Shown: piece by piece, positions 1 through 11,531 of the stretch
How positions within the stretch are numbered: position 1 is the first letter of the stretch
Layout: each line of letters opens with the position of its first letter
Source: Planctomycetota bacterium
Lineage (GTDB): Bacteria > Planctomycetota > Phycisphaerae > Phycisphaerales > UBA1924
Direction of reading: 5' to 3'
DNA: 64,000 nt
NCBI GenBank assembly: GCA_018242605.1
Contig: JAFEBP010000014.1
Coordinates: 248,001-312,000, forward strand
Notes under the pieces: generated by a model
What the model was told of the DNA's origin: nothing
The model's database searches: none
Seen by the model: the letters and a program-made list of their open reading frames with translations, nothing else
Program-made: the position numbers and the translations under genes

Positions 1-3000
1 GCCGGGTCGATCACGAGTGAAAGGTTCGCGGTTCCGGCACCCTCCGCGGTGTACAGGTTGCCGCCGAAGTGGTAGTTGAACCCGTCACCCATTGGGAACC
101 AGTGTGGCGTGTCGTCGAAGTCGTACACGAAGTGCTGCCACTGGTATGAAACGCGGCTGCTCAGTTCGTCGGCGCCCGATGTCGAGACCACGAACGACGC
201 GGAACTCTCGGTGCAGGCCGTCTGGTCGGCCGGCTGCGTCTGGATCGTGGTCTCGCAGACGGGCGGAAGGAACGTGACGAGGACTTGCGTGGGTTCGTAG
301 GTGAGTTGGACGCGGTTGGTAGGGAAGCCGGGGCCGAACTCGACGGCGTTGAACGTGCCGGTCACCGACGCGGCTGCGAGCACCGGGAGCGTTGTGCCGA
401 TCAAATTGGACGGCCAGAGACCCGAGTTTCGAACCGACATCGGGATAGTCCACAAGGTCAGCCGAAGTGTGCCGGCGATGGAGGCAGCGCCGTTGACTTG
501 GAGGAATGAGCCTATCGGCGCGCTGAAGTCACCATACACCCACAATGCCCCAGTCTGCGCGACCTCCAGCACCGAGGACGGGTGTTGGACGAGGTTGCCG
601 TCGATGGTGAGGCGGGGCATCGGGCTTTGGCCGTTGTAGATGACGGCGTCGGGCACGACGATCTCGCCCAGCGAGTCGAACGGGCCCGTCCACGTGCCAT
701 GCCCGCCGATGCCGCCGCCGGGACCAAAGGCGACATCGAGCCCGGGGACGTCGAACGTCTCGCTCACGATCAGCGTGTCGCATTGGATGTCGGGGGCGAG
801 GAACGGGGAGCCGCCGACCATGATCTGGGGGTTGTTGACGGAGCCGTTGGTGATGAACGTGTTGTCGCCCAGGGCGAGGCGGTGGGTGCGGACCTTGGCG
901 CCGTTCAGCAGGACCAACCGCCCGGCGGCGGTGGGCTCGCCCTCGACGCCGACGGTGAGGGTGCCGCTGACGTTGAGCACCTCTCCGGGCCCCGAGAGCG
1001 TGAGTTCGCCGGGGAGGCCGACGCCCCCGCCGCGGGCGATGAACACGTCGCGGCTGGTCATCCTCGCTCCGTTCTCGACGCGCATCTTGCCGCCGACGGG
1101 GAGATCGCCGGCGACGTAGAACGCGCCGGAGCAGTCCAGGGTGCTTCCTCCACCCGTGACCTTGATCACCGGATCGCCGAGGTAGGTGTTGAAGGCGATG
1201 CCGCTGGTGCACTGGACCTGGCCGCCTGAGTCAACCAGCAGGCGTGCGCCGGCGGGGGTGCCGCGGATCTGCAGCCCGTCGTTGGACCCGAAGGCGTTCG
1301 CGCCGGGGCGGATCTGCTCGAGAAGGGCCCGGTTGCGGACGTGGATCTCGCCGTCCATCCAGTTCTCGCGGCCGACGTAGACCGAACCGAAGGTGGCGCG
1401 GGCGCCGTCGTCCAGGAGGAGCGCGGGGATGCTCAGCGGTACGGTGTAGGTCCGGCCGACGTTCAGGACACTCCCCGCGTTGCCGACGATGCGCGAGCGG
1501 AAGTAGGGGTTGTCGGGCTCGTGCCCGACGATCTGGACGCCGCCGGCGCCGGAGGGGTCGGTGGCGCCGATTGAAAGCCCGCCGAGTGAGGCCGACGAGA
1601 GATTGATCGACGCGCCGTTGGTGACGAAGATGCGCCCCCGGCCGGTCTTGCCCGCGTAGAGGTTCTGGGTCTCGCCGCCGATGGGCGTCGCGAGAGTGAG
1701 CGAGCGTCCCGGCCCGTCCAGGTCCAGCCGCCCGGAGTTGCCCGTGCCGTTGCCGATGGTGATCTGGCGCAGGCCGGTGATCGAGCCGGCGGACCAGTCG
1801 AGTGAGCCGTCGCCCTTGTCGGCGATGATGAGTGATTCAACGTCGAGGGTGCCGCCGTCCATCGTGATCGTGCCGCGGGTGCGGGGTTCGGACCCGAGGC
1901 GGATCTCGGTGGCGCGGACGAGCCCGCGGTCGTGGAGGTTGATGGTGCCAAGGGTGGTGGCGCCGCCGGGGGGCGGGCTCTCTGCACCCAGGAGGATCTG
2001 CGAGTTCGAGCTGGAGGGAATGAGTGAACTGACGCCCTCGAAGCTGCCGGTGAGATTGATGGTGCCCTGGGCGCCCGGGCCGTTGCCGACCTTGAGCGGG
2101 GTCGCGGCGGAGTATTGCAGGGTGCCGCCGTTGGTGAGGTTGATGGTGCCGAAGCTGTCGTCGCCGCGGGCGAGGCTGATGCTCGGGCCGCTAGTCTGCA
2201 GGAGCCGCCCGCGGGCGTCGACGTTGATGATCCCCGTGGAGCCGCTGGCGTAGGCGACCACGAGCCCGCTCTGGGTCCGCAGCGTGCCGTAGGTGTCGAC
2301 GGCGAGGGTGGCGACGCAGTTGTTGCCGAAGCCGACGGCGGCCACGCGGTCGCAGAGCATGCCGCCGAAGAGCGAGAAGCCGGCGGTCGCGCCGGTGTCG
2401 CCGATGAGCAGCGAGCCGCCGATGGGCAGGCACTGGTCGGTGGGCGAGGAGAGGGTGCCGTCGGAGACGACCAGGTTGAGCGTGCCGGCGTAGGCACCGA
2501 TCCCCCCGACCTTGCGTCCGGCGGGCACGCGGACCGTGGACGGAGCAGCAAGGTTGAACGCGGCCCCGGCGTTGTCGGCGGGCCGGCCCGACGGGCTCCA
2601 GTTCCCGGCCGAATCCCACTCGCCGTCGCCGGTGGTGCCGGTCCAGGTGGACAGCGGCAATTCCTGTGGCGTGCCGGTGATCTTCATCAATGTGATTTTG
2701 ACGGTGTCTTCCGCGAGCCCGTCGGGCCCGAGATCGATCTTGAACACGATCTTGTCGCCACGCAGCACGGCCACCGTTTGGGCGTACGCGGCGGTCCCGC
2801 CGTTGAGGCGATTGCGCCAGAGTTCGGTGCCGTTTTTCGTGACTATGAGATCGGTGATGCCGCGCTGGCCGGGGTGGTCCTGAAAGACCGCGTTGATGGT
2901 GATCGGGCCGCAGAAGTTGTCCGCGGTCCACGTGATCTGCGAGTATGGGTGCCACGCGACCTCGCCAGTGTTCAGGCTTACCTGCGTTGGAGAGCCGGCG

Positions 3001-3335
3001 CACTCCTGGGTCGTCGGTGCACCGATGCACTTGACAATAAAGGAGTGCGGGCAGCCGAAGTTGCTGAAATCGCCGCCGAAGGACTCGAAGCCGTGCCAGC
3101 GATACGGCGTCGGGCCACCCGACAACGACCAGAAGTTGTCGATCGGGTTGCGCCCGTTCCAGTCCGCGATGAGGTCCCATGTGATGGTCTGTCCCAGCGC
3201 ACGCCGTGAGCACAGCGCTGAAAGCGTGGCGAGGAGCAGGCAGAAGATGGTGAGGCGTTGAGCACAGGTGCCGGGACGCGCGGAGCGAAGGCGCGGTGCG
3301 GAAGGCGCGTTCGCGCCGGGGATCATGCTCGCCAT
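1..3335 (-). CDS. Very large secreted beta-repeat protein with Ig-like domain, 3' end outside window
   Basis: The frame stays open from an ATG at 3335 to the left edge, at least 1111 codons, so the stop lies outside. The ATG follows AAGGAAG at good spacing. The first 50 residues carry a signal peptide: a basic stretch, then LTIFCLLLATLSAL, then a cleavage region near RALGQT. After an N-terminal domain, residues about 230-950 are short Gly/Asn/Thr/Leu-rich beta repeats of the autotransporter/beta-solenoid kind, with phrases such as GTINLTNGG, GNSGRLDLDG and NVSGTLTVG. The last visible ~100 residues resemble an Ig-like domain (IQTQPADQTACTESSASF, later YQWQ). It is probably an exported surface or extracellular structural protein. 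No enzyme motif is visible, and the C-terminal sorting signal cannot be seen. Other frames over the same DNA give Ser/Pro- or Arg-rich translations and are shadows. Confidence 0.8.
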   Translation of the reverse strand, partial: MASMIPGANAPSAPRLRSARPGTCAQRLTIFCLLLATLSALCSRRALGQTITWDLIADWNGRNPIDNFWSLSGGPTPYRWHGFESFGGDFSNFGCPHSFIVKCIGAPTTQECAGSPTQVSLNTGEVAWHPYSQITWTADNFCGPITINAVFQDHPGQRGITDLIVTKNGTELWRNRLNGGTAAYAQTVAVLRGDKIVFKIDLGPDGLAEDTVKITLMKITGTPQELPLSTWTGTTGDGEWDSAGNWSPSGRPADNAGAAFNLAAPSTVRVPAGRKVGGIGAYAGTLNLVVSDGTLSSPTDQCLPIGGSLLIGDTGATAGFSLFGGMLCDRVAAVGFGNNCVATLAVDTYGTLRTQSGLVVAYASGSTGIINVDARGRLLQTSGPSISLARGDDSFGTINLTNGGTLQYSAATPLKVGNGPGAQGTINLTGSFEGVSSLIPSSSNSQILLGAESPPPGGATTLGTINLHDRGLVRATEIRLGSEPRTRGTITMDGGTLDVESLIIADKGDGSLDWSAGSITGLRQITIGNGTGNSGRLDLDGPGRSLTLATPIGGETQNLYAGKTGRGRIFVTNGASINLSSASLGGLSIGATDPSGAGGVQIVGHEPDNPYFRSRIVGNAGSVLNVGRTYTVPLSIPALLLDDGARATFGSVYVGRENWMDGEIHVRNRALLEQIRPGANAFGSNDGLQIRGTPAGARLLVDSGGQVQCTSGIAFNTYLGDPVIKVTGGGSTLDCSGAFYVAGDLPVGGKMRVENGARMTSRDVFIARGGGVGLPGELTLSGPGEVLNVSGTLTVGVEGEPTAAGRLVLLNGAKVRTHRLALGDNTFITNGSVNNPQIMVGGSPFLAPDIQCDTLIVSETFDVPGLDVAFGPGGGIGGHGTWTGPFDSLGEIVVPDAVIYNGQSPMPRLTIDGNLVQHPSSVLEVAQTGALWVYGDFSAPIGSFLQVNGAASIAGTLRLTLWTIPMSVRNSGLWPSNLIGTTLPVLAAASVTGTFNAVEFGPGFPTNRVQLTYEPTQVLVTFLPPVCETTIQTQPADQTACTESSASFVVSTSGADELSSRVSYQWQHFVYDFDDTPHWFPMGDGFNYHFGGNLYTAEGAGTANLSLVIDP

Positions 3336-3899
3336 GGTCTGCTTCCTTGGTGTGGTTGCTGGTTCAAAGGCACGCTTCTTTCGGATCTCGTTCTCACGCT
3401 CCTCGGCGCCTTTCCCGGCGGCGAGAGGACTTTCATTCGTGGCGGGGGCTCATCGGGGCGTTCAATGGGGTTGTGCGCGATTTCGAGGCGGGTCATTCTC
3501 GGAGTGACCGGGGATCACTGGATCACTCCCAGAAAGGGGCGGGAATTGCGGCCGCGAGCGTCGGGATTGGGGAGATTTTTGAGTTTTGTTGGGGTGGTGC
3601 GAGCGAAGAGAGCGTGGCGAAGGGCTGGCGGTCGCGCGGGACCGCACTGCTGCGGAAACGATGTGGGAATGCGTGCTCGAGTGGCCGCGGCGAACCAAGA
3701 TCGTCCGAACCCCGCGGGCGTGGCCGTTGGGCGTGAGTTCCATATTCGTTGCGGGAACGTGTCCTTCGCTTCACACCTTGCACGAGGTTCCGCTCGGTGC
3801 TGCCTGCGCGAGACTTTCGCGGCGCAAGCACGGATGCGCGGCGGCCGCGTCGGGTCAGAGTGTCGCGTAGGCATATTCCACAGCGGTGCGAGCGCGCAC

Positions 3900-3929
3900 A
3901 AAGGCCGGGGCGTTGGCGCCCCGGCCTTT
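3900..3929 (-). terminator. Hairpin terminator after beta-helix gene
   Basis: A perfect 13-bp inverted repeat (AAAGGCCGGGGCG / CGCCCCGGCCTTT) with a 4-nt loop lies about 30 bp past the stop of the minus-strand gene ending at 3959. The T run is short, so termination is probable rather than certain. The rest of 3336-3958 shows no convincing gene; it must hold the promoter of the gene starting at 3335, but I cannot pick it out. Confidence 0.6.
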
Positions 3930-3958
3930 GAGGATTTGATCTGCGCGATCGGGCTGGT

Positions 3959-5227
3959 TCAGTACGAGAAGTTGGCGTTGGCGTCGGTGGTGCCCATGCC
4001 GCCGAAGCCGGTGTTCGCGTTGAACGCGCCGGTGGTCGTTGCGGCGATGACGGACCCCCAGACGTTGCCGGCGACCGAGTTGTAGTTGATGGAGGTGTTT
4101 CCGCTCGCGGTGTTGCGGACGATCATGTTGCCGGCGGCCGCCACCTGGATGCCGACATCGTTGCCGATGACGCTGTTGGATTCGATTCGGCTGTCGGTGC
4201 CGGCGACGTAGATGCCGGCGCGGACCAGATTTGGCGAAGGTCCGTTGCCGTTGCTGGTGTTGGCGCTGATGATGCAGCGGCTGTCGACGGAGATGCCGTA
4301 GCCCTGGTTGGCGGTGGAGATGCAGGCCCGCACGACGGCCCCGTCGTTGGCCTGGATGCCGTTGGCCTGGCCGTTCACGGCGGTGCAGGTCTCCACGATG
4401 CTGTTGAACCCGGAGAGGATGCCCACATCGTAACTGCTGCTGGCTCCGCAGTTGATGAACTTGGCTTGTTCGACGGCCTGGAAGCCGCTGTTGCAGTTGC
4501 TGGCCGAGCAGTCGGTCACGGAGCTGTTCGTTCCGACCGAGAAGCCGATGCCGCCCGAGTTGGTCGCGGTGCAGCCGTCGATAGCGCTCTTGGTGGCGAT
4601 GAACGCATCGCCACCGGCGCCCGAGACCGAGCAGCCCCGGACTGTTGAGCCCGTGCCGACCACGATCCCGTTGCTTCCGGTCTGCGACACGGCGCAGTTC
4701 TCGACGATCGCGTTTGCACCGGCGCTGATGCTTGACTCGCCGGCGTTCATGACCCGCAGGTCACGCAGGTTGGCCCCGGTGGTTCCGCTCGTGCTGATCC
4801 CGTTGGTGCCGGCGTTGACGATGCTGCCGTTGCGGATTGAGGCTCCCCGCACCGCTCCGATGTTGATGCCATACTGGCTGCCGTTTGAGATGATCTGGAA
4901 GCCGCCCAGGTCGAGCGTGACGCCGTCGGCCGCGATGAGGATCACCGAGTCCCGGTTCACGGAGCCGGTGATGTTGCCCGTGAGGTAGTACGAACCGGCC
5001 TGTGTGATCTTGAACACGCTGGCGGCATCGCCGGGCGTGTTGCTCGAGTTGATCGCGATCCGCGGTTCGATCTCGGTCAGCGTCTTCATCGTGCTCTGCA
5101 CAGCGCCCGAGGGCGGGTTGAGCGGCCCGGCGACCAGCGTGCCTGCGAACAGGGCCAGAGCCAGCGTGGCGGTCCCGAGGGCGGCGTACGGAGCGAGGGC
5201 GTGGATGGAGCGGGTCGAGCGTTGCAC
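3959..5227 (-). CDS. Secreted right-handed beta-helix protein
   Basis: I prefer the GTG start at 5227, giving about 422 aa, because it sits just after AAGGAAAG and begins a clean signal peptide (basic residues, then AALGTATLALALFAGTLVAG). An ATG 14 codons upstream (5269) is possible but has no better site. The mature part has a short N-terminal region (TEIEPRIAINSSNTPGDAAS), then YYLTGNITG and IAADGVTLDLGGFQI, a common entry to parallel beta-helix proteins of the NosD/PbH1 type. About 12 coils follow, with repeated phrases like VRGCSVSG, IDGCTATNS and VETCTAVNGQANGI. The role is unknown; such folds bind or cut polysaccharides, but no catalytic residues can be assigned. It ends in Phe-Ser-Tyr with no dockerin. 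Confidence 0.8.
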   Translation of the reverse strand: MQRSTRSIHALAPYAALGTATLALALFAGTLVAGPLNPPSGAVQSTMKTLTEIEPRIAINSSNTPGDAASVFKITQAGSYYLTGNITGSVNRDSVILIAADGVTLDLGGFQIISNGSQYGINIGAVRGASIRNGSIVNAGTNGISTSGTTGANLRDLRVMNAGESSISAGANAIVENCAVSQTGSNGIVVGTGSTVRGCSVSGAGGDAFIATKSAIDGCTATNSGGIGFSVGTNSSVTDCSASNCNSGFQAVEQAKFINCGASSSYDVGILSGFNSIVETCTAVNGQANGIQANDGAVVRACISTANQGYGISVDSRCIISANTSNGNGPSPNLVRAGIYVAGTDSRIESNSVIGNDVGIQVAAAGNMIVRNTASGNTSINYNSVAGNVWGSVIAATTTGAFNANTGFGGMGTTDANANFSY

Positions 5228-5388
5228 GGCTTCTTTCCTTGGTTTCGAGTGTGTGTGGTTGGCGGACACCCTCCAGTGCGGCGAACGGCACCGGGGCGGC
5301 TAGCGGCGGCGAGAATTCACTCTCCGCACGCGGGAAGCGCGGGTCCGCCGTCTGTGCGTGGGGCGGGTTGCGGGCGGTAGAATGGCGC

Positions 5389-6030
5389 ATGGATGACAGG
5401 GTGAATGAAAAGAGCGGTGCGCGGCTGCCGCGGGGGTACGTGGTGTTTACGGCGTTCACGGTGGTGGCGTGCATCGGGTTGTGCTGGCAGGTGCTGACGC
5501 TGAGCCGGCAGGTGCGGGAGCTGCGGGCGGCGCAGGATGCGGCGGCGTCGCAGGCGGCGACGCGGGCGGGGTCGAGCGCGGTGACCATTGGTGAGTATGT
5601 GCCGCCGCTGGCGGCGATCGGGGCGGATGGGAAGGCAGCGCCCAGCGAGCAGAGCAACTACCTCAACTTCAAGGATGGGCGGTACGCGACGGTGATGCTG
5701 GCGACCAGCGGGGGGTGTCACACGTGCGAGCAGACGCTGCCGGTGTTCGATGTGCTGGCACGCAAGCACATCTCTGACGGGATCACGGTGGTGGCGGTGC
5801 AGATCGACGCGATGAAGACGGCGGAACTCAAGGCGTCGCCGGGGACGCTGCCGGTGGTGATGGTGAACGACTCGCCGGGGACGTGGCTGCGGCGGATTCC
5901 GCTGGCGCCGTCGGTGCTGGTGATCGATGGGGACGGGGCGGTGCGGCAGACGTGGTTCGGGGCGATGTCCGGGGCGCAGCAGGATGAACTGGACCGGTTG
6001 ATTGAAAAGGCGCAGCGGGGGTGGAAGTAG
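5389..6030 (+). CDS. Membrane-anchored thioredoxin-like protein
   Basis: 213 aa. One N-terminal membrane segment (about residues 18-36, VVFTAFTVVACIGLCWQVL) is followed by a short helical linker and a periplasmic thioredoxin-fold domain. The active-site-like motif is Cys110-His-Thr-Cys113 in TSGGCHTCEQTLP. Downstream GTLPVVMVND holds the conserved proline of the fold. The N-in anchor and length fit TlpA/ResA-type thiol-disulfide proteins, which reduce or exchange disulfides outside the cytoplasm. The start ATG has no clear Shine-Dalgarno; an earlier overlapping ATG is out of frame. Neighbouring genes run the other way, so it is probably transcribed alone. Partner proteins are unknown. Confidence 0.75.
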   Translation: MDDRVNEKSGARLPRGYVVFTAFTVVACIGLCWQVLTLSRQVRELRAAQDAAASQAATRAGSSAVTIGEYVPPLAAIGADGKAAPSEQSNYLNFKDGRYATVMLATSGGCHTCEQTLPVFDVLARKHISDGITVVAVQIDAMKTAELKASPGTLPVVMVNDSPGTWLRRIPLAPSVLVIDGDGAVRQTWFGAMSGAQQDELDRLIEKAQRGWK

Positions 6031-6194
6031 GGGGGAGGGAATCGGGATTCGGGAGAGAAGGGGAGCGTGGGAGCTTCGTCGCACTTCAACGGTCAGGTTC
6101 AAATTTCAGAACTTGAGGCCGGGACGAGGAATGGGGCATGGTGATTCAGGGCGGGGTGGTGCGGAATGCAGGGGGTGGACGAAGTGCGCGTGAA

Positions 6195-6224
6195 AAAAGG
6201 CCTGCGCGGAGGCGCAAGCCTTTT
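6195..6224 (-). terminator. Rho-independent terminator of the Kazal-like gene
   Basis: A 13-bp stem with one mismatch (AAAAGGCCTGCGC / GCGCAAGCCTTTT) and 4-nt loop. On the minus strand the hairpin is followed by a run of six T. It lies about 20 bp beyond the stop of the minus-strand gene at 6246-6482. Confidence 0.75.
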
Positions 6225-6245
6225 GTTGGGAATGACGATTCTGGG

Positions 6246-6482
6246 TTAGATGTTGGGATTGAAGGGGACGCAGCCGGTGGCGCAGGCGCGGGCGGCGTAG
6301 CAACTGTTGCTGTAGACGACGCCGTTGCTGCAGATCACGGGGTTCCAGACGTCGAGGCAGTTGCGGGGGCCGCAACCGGTGCCGCCTCCGCCCGCCGCGG
6401 AAGAGTTGCTGGCGGAAACCATCACCGCACCGACCGCAACAACGAACGCGAGGGCGACCAACCGTTGAGCAAGCTTCTTCAT
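6246..6482 (-). CDS. Small secreted Kazal-like cysteine-rich protein
   Basis: 78 aa, starting at the ATG (MKKLAQRL) preceded by GGAAG. A signal peptide covers about residues 1-26 (LVALAFVVAVGAVMVSAS). The mature peptide of about 50 residues has six cysteines (CGPRNC, then the pattern NPVICSNGVVYSNSC, then ARACATGC). The Pro-Val-x-Cys-x-x-Gly-x-x-Tyr-x-Asn-x-Cys pattern is that of Kazal-type protease-inhibitor domains, although the cysteine spacing before it is shortened. The likely role is an exported protease inhibitor or small stable scaffold; inhibition cannot be read from the sequence. It has its own terminator, so it is monocistronic. Confidence 0.7.
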   Translation of the reverse strand: MKKLAQRLVALAFVVAVGAVMVSASNSSAAGGGGTGCGPRNCLDVWNPVICSNGVVYSNSCYAARACATGCVPFNPNI

Positions 6483-6644
6483 GGAATGACTTCCGTTGGG
6501 TGAACACATCGGACGAGCCCGATCCGAACGCCGGACCAGATGCCGATTGCCCAGTTTACCATGAGGCTGTCGCGCGTGCAAGATGATTTTATAGGAAGCG
6601 GGTGATTCGTTGATCAGGTGACCGAGCGACGCGTCTGGTCACGT

Positions 6645-7763
6645 TCACGTCGCTGGGAATGCGTGCGCTCCGGCCTTGGCCGCGGGGTTGGCGGGGTCGG
6701 GGTGGAAGGTGGTGGGGTCGGTGAAGTGGGGGTTCTTGCCGTAGGTGCCGTTGGTTTCGGGCGAGGGGAGCGCGGGTGGAGCGGGGTTGGTCGGGTTCCA
6801 CCAAACGTTGCGGGCGAATGTGAAGGAAGGGGCGTCGGTGGCATCGCCGATGTTGATGGCGGTGGCGTTGTAGATGATGAGGTTGTCGGTGATGACGCCG
6901 CGGCGGCAGGGGACGAAGCCGGGGGCGCGGGTTTCCTGGAGGATTCGCAAGGGCCAGCGGGCGGGGGTGTCGATGGTGTTGAAGCGGACGGTGGCGCCGT
7001 CGACGCCGACGAAGGCGATGGCGGCTTCGGAGCCGGTGAAGGAGCATCCCTCAACGGTGATGGCGGCGGCCTCAAAACCTAGCGGCCTGGGGCGGAAGAA
7101 GGCCAGGCCCGTGCTGCCGCCGATGTTGACAGCGCGGCGGCCGGCGTGGTCGAATCGGCAGGCGCGGACGGTCACGTTCTTCGTGCCGCCCTTGAGCTGG
7201 ATGCCGCTGGCCCCGCCGGTATCGGTATTGCGGAAGGCAGAGTCGCGGATGGTGCCGTCGGTGCAGCCGACCATGTCGATGGCGCTGCCGCCGTCGCTCC
7301 AGTGTTCGACGGTGCAGTGCTCGATGAGGAACTCGGTGAGGCCGGAGAGCTTGATGCCGTCGTGGTTGCCCTGTGCGCCGATGTCGGTGACGGTGAGGTG
7401 GCGGAGGGTGACGCCGGGGGCGGGGTGGGTGAGTTCGCCGGCATCGTCGATGTTGAGGCCGTTGTCGGAGGCGCTGGTGAGGCGGAGGTGTTCGATGGTG
7501 ATGTACGCGGGGGCGGCGAAGTGGAGGCACTCGCTGCGGCCGCGGATGGTGGGTGGGTTGGCGGGGTCTGCGCCGGCGATGGTGATGGGCTTGTCTTTCT
7601 CGCCGCGGATGTGTTCGAGGAAGAGCGATCCTTCGTACGTGCCGGGGGCGAGGGTGATGCGGTCACCGGGCTTTGCGTTCAGGATGGCGGTGCGGAAATC
7701 GGCGAGGGTTGTCGCGGGCTCGCCGAGCGCCATGAAGAGGACGATGGCCGGGAGGAGGGGCAT
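6645..7763 (-). CDS. Secreted right-handed beta-helix protein (PL6-like fold)
   Basis: 372 aa from the ATG at 7763, which begins a plausible signal peptide (MPLLPAIVLFMALGEPATT). No Shine-Dalgarno is visible, and an in-frame start 90 nt upstream exists but adds only Arg/Pro-rich sequence. Residues about 20-110 (FRTAILNAKPGDRITLAPGT, then GSLFLEHIRGEKDKPITIAG) match the N-terminal part of chondroitinase-B/alginate-lyase-like parallel beta-helix proteins. PbH1 coils follow (GLTEFLIEHCTVEHWSDGGS, GGTKNVTVRACRFDHAGRRA). It may act on or bind an acidic polysaccharide, but the catalytic Lys/Arg pair cannot be assigned with confidence. The short Pro/Ala-rich C-terminus has no sorting signal. Confidence 0.75.
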   Translation of the reverse strand: MPLLPAIVLFMALGEPATTLADFRTAILNAKPGDRITLAPGTYEGSLFLEHIRGEKDKPITIAGADPANPPTIRGRSECLHFAAPAYITIEHLRLTSASDNGLNIDDAGELTHPAPGVTLRHLTVTDIGAQGNHDGIKLSGLTEFLIEHCTVEHWSDGGSAIDMVGCTDGTIRDSAFRNTDTGGASGIQLKGGTKNVTVRACRFDHAGRRAVNIGGSTGLAFFRPRPLGFEAAAITVEGCSFTGSEAAIAFVGVDGATVRFNTIDTPARWPLRILQETRAPGFVPCRRGVITDNLIIYNATAINIGDATDAPSFTFARNVWWNPTNPAPPALPSPETNGTYGKNPHFTDPTTFHPDPANPAAKAGAHAFPAT

Positions 7764-7823
7764 ACGGAGTGAAGGATATTGGGGAGGGTGGTGCGCGCGG
7801 GGCCTACGGAGCGACAAAGAAAA

Positions 7824-7858
7824 ACGGGTTGCCCGCGTGAGTGGCGCGGGCAACCCGT
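7824..7858 (-). terminator. Rho-independent terminator of prolyl oligopeptidase gene
   Basis: A perfect 14-bp inverted repeat (ACGGGTTGCCCGCG / CGCGGGCAACCCGT) with 7-nt loop. On the minus strand it is followed by TTTTTCTTTG. It sits 23 bp after the stop of the gene at 7881-10112. Confidence 0.85.
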
Positions 7859-7880
7859 TGAGTTGTGCGAGGCGCTCGCG

Positions 7881-10112
<2,232 letters not shown>

Positions 10113-10329
10113 TGATATCTCCAGAACTTTGGGGGCAAGTGTAGGGATGAGGGGTGGAGGGATTTCCGTCGCGAGGGCGTGGAGCGGATCAACGGCGGAG
10201 GCCACATCGATCGCCTGCTGATTAAAACCCTAACTGGAGTGGGGTGAATCGAGGGGCGGTGAGGGGTGGACGCCGCGGGCTCGCCGCGCACATGGGCGGC
10301 TTCAGGATTGAAGCGTGAATTGGCACGCG

Positions 10330-11379
10330 TCAGAACAGGAAACTGATACCCACGCCGAAGAAGACGTTGTCGGCTTCCTGGTTGAGCCCGAAACCGACTC
10401 GGGCGTCGAGTTGGACACGGTTGTTGAGAAGCAGGGCGCCGCCGACGTCGACATACTGGGCCGCGTCGGAGCCTTTGCTGTTGGGGCCGATGGCGTAGTA
10501 CTCGGCAAAACCGCTCAGGCCGTCGACGATCGGGAAGGAGAGGTAGATCGAACCTTGTCCCTGCGTGAAACGGTCTCCCGAACTGGTGGGCCAGGCGATG
10601 TTGGCGTTGCCGCCGAGCGTGAGCCCTTTCCAGCCGTCGCCGAACGATTGGCCCAGGTCGCAGGACCAGATCAGCTTGAGCGTGGGTTCGACGCTCTGAT
10701 TGCTGACGCTGTCGGAGCCGACGCCGAGCGTGGTCTGAGCGCCCAAGGCGAGGCGGGGGAGCCAGCCGTCCTGATCGCACATCTTGAGTTTCAGTCCGAG
10801 AGATACATCGTTCCAACCCTGCGTGGATTGGAAGCCCGAGCCGGTCGAGTCATCCGTGCGAGACCATGAGTAACCGGAGGTGAGCAGGCGCAGTTCGAAG
10901 CGATCTTCGATCAGTCCGACGCGGGCGAGGATCTCCGGCGCGTTGTGTCGCTGGGTTTCAACCTCGTCACGGTTTCGAAAGGTAAAGGTGTAGCCGGTCT
11001 CCAACTGGAAATGCCCGACGGGTGCGATGCCCGTGGAATCGCTGAACGAGGGGCGGTCGGTGGAGATGACCAGTGGCGCGACCTGGGTCGTGGTGTCCTC
11101 GGGCTGGGCCGGCGGCGCTGGATTGTCCTGTCCCGGAGCGACGGTGGAGATCGCCCCGCCGAGGAAGCAGACAGCCAGAGCGCAGGGACGATCGGCGATG
11201 TCGGCCGTGTGCCTGCGCTGCCGGGTGGATGAAGTGCGGTATCGACCGATCGATCGCAGCTTGCGCCGAGGTCGTTGCGCACGCCATTCATTGAAGTACA
11301 AGCGGAGAAGGTTCAACTCCGCGGCCAGGCCGGCGGCGAGAAGCACGGCGGAGAGCACGATCGCGGTGGTGTCGTTCAT
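10330..11379 (-). CDS. Outer-membrane beta-barrel protein, MetA-pathway/transporter-like
   Basis: 349 aa. The ATG at 11379 has GGAG at 7 nt, so the long N-terminus seems real. Residues about 90-130 read ISTDRPSFSDSTGIAPVGHF then QLETGYTFTF, the signature opening of the 'phenol MetA degradation' family of outer-membrane proteins (Pfam Phenol_MetA_deg). Alternating beta strands follow, and the last residues GVGISFLF end in Phe as outer-membrane barrels do. Function is unknown; the family name is historical. The odd feature is the N-terminus. A first hydrophobic segment (AIVLSAVLLAAGLAAELNLL) is followed by a 40-residue basic stretch and then a second signal-like segment (CALAVCFLGGAISTVAPGQ), about 84 residues before the barrel. 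It is divergent from the kdp genes. Confidence 0.75.
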   Translation of the reverse strand: MNDTTAIVLSAVLLAAGLAAELNLLRLYFNEWRAQRPRRKLRSIGRYRTSSTRQRRHTADIADRPCALAVCFLGGAISTVAPGQDNPAPPAQPEDTTTQVAPLVISTDRPSFSDSTGIAPVGHFQLETGYTFTFRNRDEVETQRHNAPEILARVGLIEDRFELRLLTSGYSWSRTDDSTGSGFQSTQGWNDVSLGLKLKMCDQDGWLPRLALGAQTTLGVGSDSVSNQSVEPTLKLIWSCDLGQSFGDGWKGLTLGGNANIAWPTSSGDRFTQGQGSIYLSFPIVDGLSGFAEYYAIGPNSKGSDAAQYVDVGGALLLNNRVQLDARVGFGLNQEADNVFFGVGISFLF

Positions 11380-11531
11380 GGCGAAGCTCCGGGATCGCGG
11401 CGAGGCGCACGCGAGTGGAAAGAGTGTCGGCGGGGAGACGAGTTCCTTCGATCAAGAAGGCATCAATAACACCCGCGGAGGCGCAAGTGGCGCATCAAGT
11501 TGTGTCCGCGACGGGGGATTGGAACGCGGTC

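Noticed and set aside
1463..3213. Ser/Pro/Ala-rich and Arg/His-rich frames on the minus strand near the left edge
   Set aside because: They are alternate frames of the continuous 1111-codon secreted protein, whose own frame has a signal peptide and beta repeats.
3336..3958. Possible short genes in the gap after the first gene
   Set aside because: Frames overlap each other in all directions, lack start signals, and give Arg/Ala-rich translations.
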